In this document: piece after piece, positions 55,273 to 64,000 of the stretch | How positions within the stretch are numbered: position 1 is the stretch's first letter | Layout: every line of letters starts with the position of its first letter | Assembly: GCA_902702965.1 (NCBI GenBank) | Contig: CACRXP010000019.1 | Span: 84,883 to 148,882, forward strand | DNA length: 64,000 bases | Origin: Spirometra erinaceieuropaei | Taxonomy: Eukaryota; Platyhelminthes; Cestoda; Diphyllobothriidea; Diphyllobothriidae | Direction: 5' to 3' | Notes under the pieces: generated by a model | The model's input: only the letters and a program-made list of their open reading frames with translations | Database searches by the model: none | Told to the model about the DNA's origin: nothing | Program-made: the position numbers and the translations under genes

Positions 55273-56594
55273 TCAACATTTAAATGTCGCCACAGATTGA
55301 GACATGACAACCGTCTCGGGCAGATTATTTCACGGTTCCACGACACGGTTGAAGAAGAAATATTTTCTCACATTCAATCTACTTTGGGGCCCACGTAAAT
55401 TGAAGGGATGTCCCCGGAGGTCAGTTGTTGTGGCGAGTTGGAAAAAGTCATCGCACCGAAGGGCGCAGTCCAAGCCACGCACGATACGGAAAAGTTGCAT
55501 CAAGTCTCCGCGCAACTGCCTATAACTTAGAGGATAGAGATTAAGGTTAGTTAAACGGATCTCGTATGGCAGTGCACTTTGACCTCTTACTAATTTTGTG
55601 GCTCGCCTCTGCACCCTTTCGAGCAGATTGTAGTCCGGATGTGTCCATGGTCTCCAGGCCTGAATTGCATATTCGAGGTGCGGCCTTACAGACGTGCGGA
55701 AGACTTTGGAGAAGCAGTCTTCATCGAAAACCGCGAATTCCCGCTTGATGGCATATAGTATTGAAGTTGCGACCTTGGCCGCCTTACAACATTGCGTAGA
55801 AGGCTTAAGGCTGTCTGCAACCCAGACTCCGAGATCTTTCTGCGTTTCTGCTTCTCGAAGTGTTATTCCGTTCAGATGGTATTGCCGCGTACTAGGGGTC
55901 TGATTTCCGAGGCGCAGTATGGTACATTTGGTCAAATTGAAGAACAAGAGCCATCTGCGTGGCCACTCGTCCAATCGACAAAGATTTTCTTGGAATTTGG
56001 TCTCATCGGTAGCATTCTGGATAACTTTCCAGATTTTTATGTCATCCGCAAACATGGCATTATCACAGTCCAGCCCATCTACACAACCATTGATGAACAA
56101 GAGAAAGAGGGTTGGTCCGAGCACCGAGCCTTGTGGGACTTTACTCTCTATGAATGTGCGCCTTGATTGCTGTCTTTATACGCAGACAATTTGGGAACGG
56201 CCGACGAGGAAGTTCTCGATCCATTTGAGAAGTTTGTCGCCGATGCCCATTATTCTCAATTTGTGCAGGAGACGTTGGTGCGGGACATTGTCGAACGCCT
56301 TCCGGAAATCAATATAGGCCACCTGCACAGTGTTTTTTGCGTCCAGTGCTCTTGTCCAACTTTGGATTGTATATAGCAAGTTTGTTACACATGATCTTCC
56401 CCTACGGAAACCATATTGTGCATTGGACAAGAGATTGTGACTTTCCAGATAAGTCATCAACTCCTTTTTGATGATTTTCTCCATCACTTTGCAGCAGATT
56501 GATGTCAGACTGACGGGTCTGTAGTTCGTTGCAAGAGCACGACTACCGCTTTTGTAAAGGGGTGTAAACGCACTTTTTGTATTAGCAACATCCT
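55273..56594 (-). mobile_element. 5'-truncated CR1/Jockey-type LINE
   Basis: A single minus-strand reading frame of about 440 codons covers the RT fingers/palm to the end of ORF2, stopping at TGA 55273-55275 after SVATFKC. Nothing upstream of the RT, no endonuclease and no ORF1. Only two in-frame stops interrupt it, and the frame never shifts, so this copy is young compared with the PLEs. Confidence 0.9.
55273..56594 (-). pseudogene. LINE reverse transcriptase, two in-frame stops
   Basis: Order on the minus strand: NYRPVSLTS (near 56520), AYIDFRKAFDNVPHQRL with the motif A aspartate (near 56300), a VPQGSVLGPTLFLLFIN motif B segment (near 56125), FADD with both catalytic aspartates (56041-56052), a KCTILRLG segment and the thumb and C-terminal region with RPHLEYAIQAW and RRATKLVRG. 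Stops: TAA at 56176-56178 and TGA at 55330-55332 (in place of the conserved tryptophan after VVEP). All catalytic residues seen are intact. The type is judged from the motif spacing and the RPHLEYAIQAW block. Confidence 0.9.
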
Positions 56595-58310
56595 AGAAAT
56601 TGCCTCTTCACACTTATCGGCACTTAGAGACTATGCCAGACTTTTGTCCGATGTCAAAAATGGCCCTACGTCTTCTGTGCAAATAGACGGTTTAGAGGAC
56701 TAGTAGTCCACTAATTCGATTAACCAGATATTTTCACATACCACCAAACGGAGGACAAAAATAAGGATGCGTCTAAAAAGCTGGTCCCCATTTCCGTGAG
56801 AACTCAGTCAACAGAACACGCAAAGTGACTGGATGAAGGACTTTTATTGGTCGCTGAATGTGTTTCTTCAGTTCAACAGCCTTTGAAAAACAATCCCGTA
56901 TGTTTGGCGACACTGAAGCAAATATCAGTTTGTTGACGACTTGGAAATTTTTATGGCATTTAAACGGTCTGAGACAAAGCAGCTCTCATAAAGTTAGGTC
57001 AAACAGAGCTATTGGCTGATTCTATTATATTATCGAAGGTTTCAAGATTTTATGTCAAATTTTGTTATATTCTTTTGGTGAGGGATTTTTGGAGGCATTT
57101 TGAGAGAAACACTAACAACATAGATTGAACCAATGTTTTTCCGGAATAAATTTGAACAAGGCAAAGGCCACAAAGCATGCAGAATTTACTGACGTCATAA
57201 ATTTAAAGACCTCTCATTCAGCTGCACACGGTATTGCATAGTTATATGACAGGCAAACCGTTCAATCAACGATCGACCTAGACAGATAAAACGTGATAGG
57301 TAACCTGAAACATGGGTCTAGTATGCGGGTGCATATGGCGAGAGGGGGAGGGGGAGACAAGTCATCCAAGTATGAGAGAACTTGTGCGGCGTGATTTAGA
57401 GTGCAACGTGCGGGGAGCATTCAGTCATGTCGGGGAGAGGAGGGCGGGTGGGGGCGAAATGAGAGGGCGTACATGGGAACAGGGTTTCGTCCATAATGGA
57501 TCCTTACCATAGCAATGCCAGGTTTATCCCGTAATCCAGCTGCTTACAGAGTTATGACTTCCTCCTCCGTATTGCACCGACCTCTGCAAAGCGCACGAGA
57601 CGCCCGGTTGTCGCCCAAAACAGGACCTTGAATGCAACAATTGGGTCCAACGTATGGCCTGTGTCCAATAGGTGCTTTGTGATTGAGCTCCTGGGTACCT
57701 TACTAACAAAATAAACAAACACGATTCCCATCTGCCCCCCGCGGAATAAGCAATGAAGTTCAAAATCTCAGGTGTTCCTGACGAACCACCCAAAGTAAGG
57801 GCACACAGGGAGCCATAGACTAAGCAGCGACATTATCAGCATGATGAAGGTAGGGTTACTATTCGGCTTCATGGGAGCTACCAAAGCAATATATTGACGG
57901 AAACTATACAGTTTGTCTCGCGATACATAGAAAGAATTAACTTTTTCAAGTTACTTGGCAATGAATTATGATAAATCAACTTTGTGAGCAGTTGAGCCTC
58001 TGTTTGGCACTAGCAAGGAAACAAGAAGGAACTGCGGGCACGCCAATAAATAGTTAAGTCCGAAAATGCGCCGGAGCTGAATGGTTGTCTGAATTAATGG
58101 ATATATATATCCAGGTGGCGAGGCACTGATGAACTTCGGTTCGATGAAGTGCTTATGACCCATCTGGTAGACCCCAGTGATGGACCAGCTGCGTCAGTGT
58201 GTCTGAGCGCATGTTCGTGTTTCCGGTACCAGCTGGTGGTCTGGGTTATGATTAGCTGAATGAAGGCAAACAAGCCCGAAACACTGTTGTATCAATCTAC
58301 CCTCCCCTCT
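56595..58310. other. Spacer with a purine/G-rich patch at 57330-57470
   Basis: AT-rich apart from a G-rich patch: GAGAGGGGGAGGGGGAGAC near 57339 and GGGCGGGTGGGGGCG near 57443 have enough G runs for quadruplex formation on the plus strand. The plus-strand frame at 57312-57512 is a product of this composition. Confidence 0.5.
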
Positions 58311-58366
58311 GATATATATATATATATATATAAATGTAGAATAGCATTACCGACAAAGACAAGGAA

Positions 58367-58411
58367 GACTGGAATTGCCATTTCTGGCTTATTAGCCGTC
58401 GTCAGCCGGCC
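58367..58411 (-). ncRNA. Hammerhead-like motif, left SINE of pair
   Basis: CTGACGA on the minus strand at 58399-58405 and GAAA at 58381-58384. The helix III palindrome is broken (ATGGCAAT), and helix I has a mismatch. Core boxes intact. Confidence 0.45.
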
Positions 58412-58655
58412 ATACTCAAGTCCGAAGTGTGGAACACCCGAGCCTCGAACTCGCGACTTGTTGGTTTAGAAGTCCACGCCTCTACCCACCGGGCCACGAG
58501 CCCGTTGCCCTGTCGGTTTTCGATCAGGAATATACAATGTAAAGGGGCGCTAACTCGTTCCGTTGTGCCTTAAGGGCTCTCTCTCGAGCCCGAAGTGTGG
58601 AACCAACAGGTCGCGAGTTCGAGGCTCGGGTGTTCCACACTTCGGGCTTGAGTAT

Positions 58656-58700
58656 GGCTGGCTGACGACGGCTAATAAGCCAGAAATGGCCATTCCAGTC
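58656..58700 (+). ncRNA. Hammerhead-like motif, right SINE of pair
   Basis: GGCTGG (58656-58661), CTGACGA (58662-58668), GGCT-AATA-AGCC (58670-58681), GAAA (58683-58686), palindrome ATGGCCAT (58686-58693), T58694, CCAGTC (58695-58700). The best-preserved instance, identical in all elements to that at 48735-48779. In a dimer the cleavage site would fall after T58694. Confidence 0.55.
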
Positions 58701-58865
58701 CCCCTTGTCTTTGTCGGTAATGCTATTCTGCTTATGTATCATGCGCCGCTGTGCGGCTGCTGGTTGGGCTCGAGAGAGAGCCCTTAAGGCACAACGGAAC
58801 GAGTGAATTCCGTACGAACGATCGGTGAGCGCCCATTAATATATATATATATATATATATATGTA

Positions 58866-59849
58866 TACGCTGACAATTATCGACTTACCTTACTCTATTC
58901 CATGCCTTTTAAACCGCTACTAGGTCCTAACGAGCAATCATTAATACAAGACTAATCAACTGGGGATCTACGAAACATTTGCCCGCATTCTGTTGCGATT
59001 TCCTCTACCAAACTTTGACTTACGAACGCAAGGGTGGCGGAAGCTCTCTTGCATAGGTTTATGCCATAGTTGGCATTTAATTTGTACTTTGATTGAATAG
59101 AGTTCATGCCGTTGTGTTGCAACCGACTTCCAAAGTTAGCCGATAAAAGCAACTCCTAATACTACCTTAAGCTACAGGACATTCAGCACCAATTATCTTC
59201 ACCTAGATCCAGGATTTAACTCAGTATACTATGAAGCGTTTAATGTTTACTCTAATTCAGTTAGAAATAACTTCACCTGAAATTGTCTTGTTTTTCTGAA
59301 TGCTAGCAAAATCGTATGACTTGCGCGGCATCCAACCCCGCTTAGCGGGCTAGACATTTCAGTTCGAGATGTTTAGTTTGATTAGGAACAATCAAGGAAT
59401 TCTACTGGCTGAGTCATCCTGCCATGGGTACACATAGAATCTGGTCCCGAACTAAAATATTTCTTGAACTAAAACGACAGAAACAATTTACTCTGTTGAT
59501 GAGAATCCCATGTGGATATAGCTGGCTGAGGTACAAGGGTAAAGCTGACTCTCTGAGCTTACTGCGCAGTCTTAAAAATATAATGAATACACAAATTGCA
59601 TAAACTCCATGCCAAAACAGAACTATCATTACGCTCAGGTAAGAGAGAACAATGCATTTTCACAATTTCAGCCGCGGTCTGTTTGTTAAAAAAGTGCAGG
59701 TTTCTTTCTCATATTAACTAATTGACAATCGTTCTCCTCCACCCAGACGAAATCTCCACAAAAGGGCAGAAATTACCTCTTTGCAATTGGGTAATTCAAG
59801 TGGAAGGGAGTCGATGGAAATACAAGATTTTTTATTGTGTTCGCAAAAA
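58866..59849. other. No gene recognised
   Basis: AT-rich spacer with no supported frames. Confidence 0.45.
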
Positions 59850-60649
59850 TATCATATAAGAACCTCCACGAAAACCGATTTGCACACTTTTTCAAGGATA
59901 AAATTTGAAAAAGACGTCAATTTCTGCCACAGGATTTAAAAAGTACATTTTGTGCACGTTTTATAAGATTATGTTTTTACCGTGTAATGCATATTTATAT
60001 TTTACTCATTTGGTGGACCATTACGTCGTCCTTAAATTTTATACTTGAAGGAAGTGCATAGTTAAGTTTTCAATGAGTTTCGCATTAAGAGATGTCTAAG
60101 AGCGTAAAGTGCCAATTGACAAAGCCCCGTGCCTTTAAATTTTCTAACGTTGCTTGTAAAATTTGCAATTTGGTTCAAAACCACTGCCAAATTTTATCAA
60201 CCTCTATGGCTTTCTGTTATTACTGTAGAAAAATGTATGGTTTCCATACACGCAAAATATGCACTTTGTAGTTAGAAAACCATGAACACATGTGCAGTGG
60301 CAGTTCTTGTTAAAACTTAGTCAAGAATTAAGGGAGATTTCAAAAAACTAGACTATGCCCTTACTTCAAGTATACAATATGAAAGATGCATAAGTTCCTA
60401 CGAACAGAGTGTAACGATAAATTTTTAAATATATGTTTTCTATGCGAAATACCTTTAATTTATAAGAGCATAGAAAATCTCTGTGAAAAATGTGCGTTAC
60501 CATAGTAGTCAGTTTTACAGAACGTGGTTTTTGCAGGCATCTGAAAATAAGTTCATATAAAATCCGGCATCCTTCAGTAACTGAATTATTATCGGATTAT
60601 TTCGTGCGTTTTTTAATGTGGCAAACCTGATAAGTGAGCATATCTACTG
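59850..60649. mobile_element. TA-flanked MITE (copy 4), left end unclear
   Basis: The right end TATCTACTG followed by TA (60650-60651) and blocks such as GGTGGACCATTACGTCGTCC and AATCCGGCATCCTTCAGTAACTG match the 1-kb MITE. The left terminus could not be located by eye, so the start is approximate. Confidence 0.6.
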
Positions 60650-60651
60650 TA

Positions 60652-62210
60652 TAATTCAGCCTACAATGATTGCAAGTGTTCGTTCTTTACATGAGAAGGG
60701 AAACAATATGCTGACATTTGACGGCTTTCATATCCTTTCGATCATAGGAGCCAACGAATAAAGTAATGACTATGCCTCATCTATGAAGAATCTTCAAAAG
60801 CGACAAAAATTTATCAATAAGTCGATACTTTTCAAGTCAGAGGTTAATGCAGAAAATATTTTTTAGGGCTATCTAGGGCAAAGTATAATCAATTATCTCA
60901 TCCTCGAAAACAATTTTTGAAAAAAATTGCATATTCTCTTTCCCAAGCGCGCTAGCTTGTTTTTTCCAAACACAGCATGAACAGGCAATATCTAAAACTT
61001 AGGAGTAATTCCGATTACCTCATCTTCTAAAAGCCTACGTTGTCTAAATGGCAAACCATTTCATACGTCGCTTTATTGTTCAGCCAAAAAACACCAGATG
61101 TTTGCTGAACACAAATCATATTTAAAGTTGTTTACTTAGACTGAACATCCTCTGGGCAGCGTTAGCTTCGTGAATGAGGAGGCAGCTGCCGAAATAAAAT
61201 ATGCTGTCGTGTTTGGCAACCAAATCCAATCGACAAAAAAGCTATATCCACCTGAATGTAACAGGAAAACTATCTGTCGCTTATGAGAGGCTACAAGTGA
61301 AAATACGTCAAGCAGAAACGGTAAAGAAAGGAAGGCATACCTGCTGTATGTTACATACTGGTCATTACCCTTTTGAGAACTTGCACTTTTTATTTTCCTA
61401 AATGAACATGCATATAATTTCCATCGACCAGATAAAACCAGCAAAGCAATTGTCAAGATACTAATAACTAACCTTTTCTGCAACTCCTTATACAGGCCTC
61501 GTTTAATCAACTGGTATTACATTGTGTCGGGGTTTAATTTAATAATTTTGAATGATTTTAAATTGTTTGTCAGCAATCCGGTGGAAAAGTAAACGACACA
61601 CGTTGCAAGCATTTCCACTCAGAATTGTCAACGATGCCGAGAGAGTTGTTGTTCGATATTGAGTATAGGTGGCTAACACTGCTTCTATGTGTTCCGCGAT
61701 GGACCGGAAGCCGTTCGGATGTTTTTTGGGTAGCATGGGTGCAAAATGCTGGCAATGGACAGATAAGGATTGGTATCCACTTAAAACAGAATGTGGCATA
61801 GCCGTTAGTTGCAAACACATTTGTCGAAAGGATCGCTGATCAGCCGTCTGGAGATCAACATTCTGCTTGCCCAGTGAACCGCATGGGTCTGACAACAAAC
61901 TTTATGCAAAAACAAAGCACTCAGTTCCTTGACTAGAGCTGACTTTTTGACCCCAAACGCAGCAGAGCCGAAATTGGTTTGCTTATTAGGCGAGCACGAC
62001 TAGAGTTTGATTAGACTCCCAGATTACTTTTAAACCTACTCGCACAGACCCGTCGCCATTTCTGCATATTTTCTGATGCTTGAAAGACGCTTTTATAAAG
62101 CGCTGTTATCAGTCTCTTCCTATATTTACAAGCGGCATAAAAGGTTCTAAAATTAAATAATATCTTTAGGGGACAAATAGTGATATTTCTTCAAGTACAC
62201 CCATTAAATT
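60652..62210. other. No gene recognised
   Basis: AT-rich. A minus-strand frame of 119 codons (61539-61898) lies in slightly GC-richer DNA and might be a relic exon, but I see no domain or splice signals. Confidence 0.35.
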
Positions 62211-62252
62211 CCGCAATCCATTGATGAAGGAGGCGTGATCGCTGGGACAAGT

Positions 62253-62300
62253 GCTCTACTAGCCTGACGTTTCGGATTCCTGATCAAACCCATCATAAGA
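62253..62300 (-). ncRNA. Hammerhead-like motif in inverted 5' end of PLE-10
   Basis: Minus strand: CTTATGA (62293-62299; one change from CTGATGA), helix II GGGTTT/GGAATCC type, CGAAACGTC at 62266-62274 followed by AGGCTAGTAGAG. One core change. Confidence 0.4.
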
Positions 62301-62345
62301 AACAACAGCAGATACGAGCAACTCATGCAGGTAAAAGGCAGGTAA

Positions 62346-63310
62346 ATGGCACACCAATGGGTTCGCCAATGTTGGGTATTGATTGCCGAGGCGGTCCGGC
62401 AAAGTTTAGAGTTGCTGGTCTTCGAACACAACAAACCCAAGTTCTGGACCTGGTATGTGGATGATACCTTCGTCGTTGTCGACTGGGATCAGCTGCTGAC
62501 ATTCAAGGAACATCAAAATGAGGTCGTCCCAGACGTACAATTTACGATGGACGAGGAAGCGAGCAATCAGCTGGCTTTCATGGATGTCCTCGTATGCCGC
62601 AAGGATTGTGGTGGACTAAAGACCAAAGAGTTTAGGAAAGCGACAAATACGATGCAAGTACTGAACTTCAACAGGAACCACCTAATCATTCACAAACGCA
62701 GTTGTGTGAGGACGCTCTATTGGCTTGTCGCAACGCATTGCAGTGAGCCGGAAGACAAGATTGCTGAACTACAATACCTCCGACGGGTATTCAAAGCCAA
62801 TGGCTATCCGCGCAAGTTTGTCAACCGGTGCATACGCAAAAGGGACGAAAGGCCTAACTGTATGGACAGCAAATTTTTCTAGCGCTTTCGTAAGTCAAGA
62901 ATGTTATGGAAGCTCTCGGCCGCCTTCTTGCAACACTTGGGGTTTGAGTTGCACACAGACCGGAGGCAACCATCAGGCGTTAGGTAGTTAAACCGAAAGA
63001 CCCACTGCCACGGCTAAAAACGTCTGGAGACGTTTATCGGATCTTGTGCAGTTGCAGACAAGGCAACTACGTCGGAGAAACTGGAAGACAGCTCCGAGCG
63101 CGAATGGCTGAACACGCTGCAGAGGTGCGAAGAAATAACGCCAGCTCTAAAGTTGCGGCTCATTCGACGAGATCCGACAACATATTCAAATTCGACAAGA
63201 CCGAAGTTCTTGCAAGAGGTGAAAACCGCGTGAGCCGGAAGCTGCTTGAGTCATGGTTTACTGCCCCAAATACATTCACAATTTCAATAATCTTCCCTTT
63301 CCTTACTTGA
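62346..63310 (+). pseudogene. PLE reverse transcriptase/GIY-YIG endonuclease, catalytic YVDD intact but frameshifted
   Basis: GTPMGSP lies at about 62350-62371 in one frame; after a small indel the main frame (62346-62882) carries IAEAV, PKFWTWYVDDTFVVV (YVDD at 62454-62465), FTMDEEASNQLAFMDVLVC, IHKRSCVRTLYW and an RVFKANGYPR segment, ending at TAG 62880-62882. A few stops later the endonuclease appears in another frame (63044-63310): CSCRQGNYVGETGRQLRARM, AEHAAEVRRN and LLESWF. Role in intact relatives: telomerase-like RT and site-nicking nuclease. Three or more lesions make it non-coding. Confidence 0.9.
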
Positions 63311-63589
63311 TACTGAGACTTCGCCTTGACGGAGTAATTAGCTACGGGGAAGCGCATGTGTGAACACTTTTCCCAGATGGTCGAGCAATCATCACACCAA
63401 CATCCAATGCACCTGATGAAGTTGCAGCAATTAACGACGCGAGTGTCGGTCATCAAACAGTCATCAAAACACGTCCAACAATCCCGGATGAATGGGGGAG
63501 CCGTGAATATTCATAGGTATGCGGTAGCATGGCGACCGCATCCCATCAATACTGTATCCCCTGGTGCATGAACCACCCGTATCTGCTTT

Positions 63590-63634
63590 CGTCTCTGATG
63601 AGGGTTCAAACAAGAATGCGAAACGTCAAGTGAA
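63590..63634 (+). ncRNA. Hammerhead-like motif in 3' repeat of PLE-10
   Basis: CTGATGA (63595-63601), helix II of GGGTTC / GAATGC with AAACAA loop, CGAAACGTC (63619-63627). Both boxes are perfect. Helix III is only ACGT, self-complementary, so a dimer is needed; helix I is weakened because AGGC has become AAGT. An upstream TATA-like block has decayed to ATCAATACTG near 63546. Confidence 0.5.
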
Positions 63635-63720
63635 TAAGCCCTTGTCCCACCGATCCTGTCTCCTTCTTTACGATCGCTTCCTGGGACTCGTCTCTTTGCT
63701 TCTGTTAACACTGAGCATCT

Positions 63721-64000
63721 TGTTTCATATGTGGTTTTGTAATTGAAATCATAATAGGCGACTCCGTTTATGTTCAGGTGAGCATAATCACGAATCCCCG
63801 CCCCCTTGTGATCCTCTTACATGACAGAAGCAGAATTTGATGCAAATTTGGATGCACAATTTACTTTAGTTAAAAATTATAAGGTGGTAATATAGAGCGA
63901 TTTAGTTTAAACTAAAAATGTATATGCTTACTTTGGAATCCGACTAGTCTGTTCTATAAATCATTACTGGTAAGAACGCCAGTCCTTCAAACAGAGCAAA
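63721..64000. other. Right edge, nothing recognised
   Basis: AT-rich DNA without motif or supported frame. Confidence 0.45.

Larger units (their letters stand above)
58312..58865. mobile_element. Two SINE copies head to head between (TA)n tracts
   Basis: Left copy (58332-58595) is in minus orientation, right copy (58596-58835) in plus, joined at GAGCCCGAAGTGTGGAACC near 58590. Outside lie (TA)n at about 58312-58331 and 58838-58861. The left copy has the full tRNA-like head (B box GCCTCGAAC at about 58441-58449 on the plus strand) and ribozyme; the right copy has B box, ribozyme and the GCGCCGC hairpin through GGTGAGCGCCC. The circular order of blocks agrees with the copy at 48481-48832. RNA across the pair would fold into a long duplex. 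Confidence 0.85.
62216..63720 (+). mobile_element. Penelope-like element with RT, endonuclease and inverted 5' repeat (PLE-10)
   Basis: The best PLE in the window and the only one on the plus strand. It opens with an inverted terminal-repeat piece (62216-about 62330), continues from RT motif GTPMGSP (62350) through YVDD to the GIY-YIG domain, and ends in a terminal repeat (about 63360-63720) with ribozyme-like motif and GGGACTCGTCTC. The RT N-terminal half is absent. Confidence 0.9.

Noticed and set aside
57330..57470. Coding exon in the G-rich patch
   Set aside because: The open frame is a result of purine-rich low-complexity DNA.
61539..61898. 119-codon minus-strand frame
   Set aside because: No recognisable domain, and another frame of the same strand stays open across it; kept as unassigned DNA.

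Overview
The window looks like nuclear DNA of a flatworm, most likely a tapeworm of the diphyllobothriid type (inference). The bases are AT-rich with scattered GC-richer islands, there is no long intact gene, and codon-like signal is confined to a few short spliced exons. The rest is a graveyard of retroelements. Penelope-like elements (PLEs) with a C-terminal GIY-YIG endonuclease are the commonest recognisable coding sequence, with one CR1/Jockey-type LINE fragment beside them. The genus cannot be fixed without a search.

Host genes are sparse. Two convincing exons lie on the + strand, at about 9226-9513 and 19138-19425. Both are GC-rich with coherent codon use and acidic products. The donor of the first and the acceptor of the second are both phase 0, so they may belong to one gene with a roughly 9.6 kb intron that hosts several repeats. 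A short cysteine-bearing terminal exon is possible at 26128-26213 on the - strand.

Mobile DNA by region. 0-9 kb: a perfect 100-bp palindrome (3894-3993) and decayed copies of a tRNA-like SINE. 9-20 kb: the two-exon gene, a 177-bp palindromic MITE, a PLE with a deleted catalytic motif (15.3-16.9 kb) and a 1-kb long-inverted-repeat MITE (17.6-18.6 kb). 20.5-22 kb: a tandem array with a 350/700-bp hierarchy. 25.8-26.1 kb: degenerate telomere-like DNA. 26.9-28.5, 30.7-31.4, 36-38.6 and 45.5-46 kb: PLE copies and a three-copy unknown repeat. 39.5-40.8 kb: a SINE split by a MITE. 48.5 and 58.3-58.9 kb: the best SINE copies. 50.1-50.9 kb: a PLE of another lineage. 52-54 kb: MITEs and PLE ends. 55.3-56.6 kb: the LINE. 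62.2-63.7 kb: the most complete PLE, the only one on the + strand.

The unifying theme is hammerhead-ribozyme-like sequence (CUGANGA box, helix II, GAAA box). It recurs in three unrelated repeat groups: the terminal repeats (pLTRs) of PLEs, a roughly 312-bp tRNA-derived SINE that looks like an animal retrozyme, and a third dispersed repeat at 13.5 and 41.3 kb. In the first two groups the helix III segment is a self-complementary palindrome, which suggests cleavage as RNA dimers. PLE hammerheads are established knowledge (Cervera and de la Peña described minimal ones); the SINE/retrozyme with its permuted unit is the best candidate here for something little described. All function is inferred from sequence by eye.
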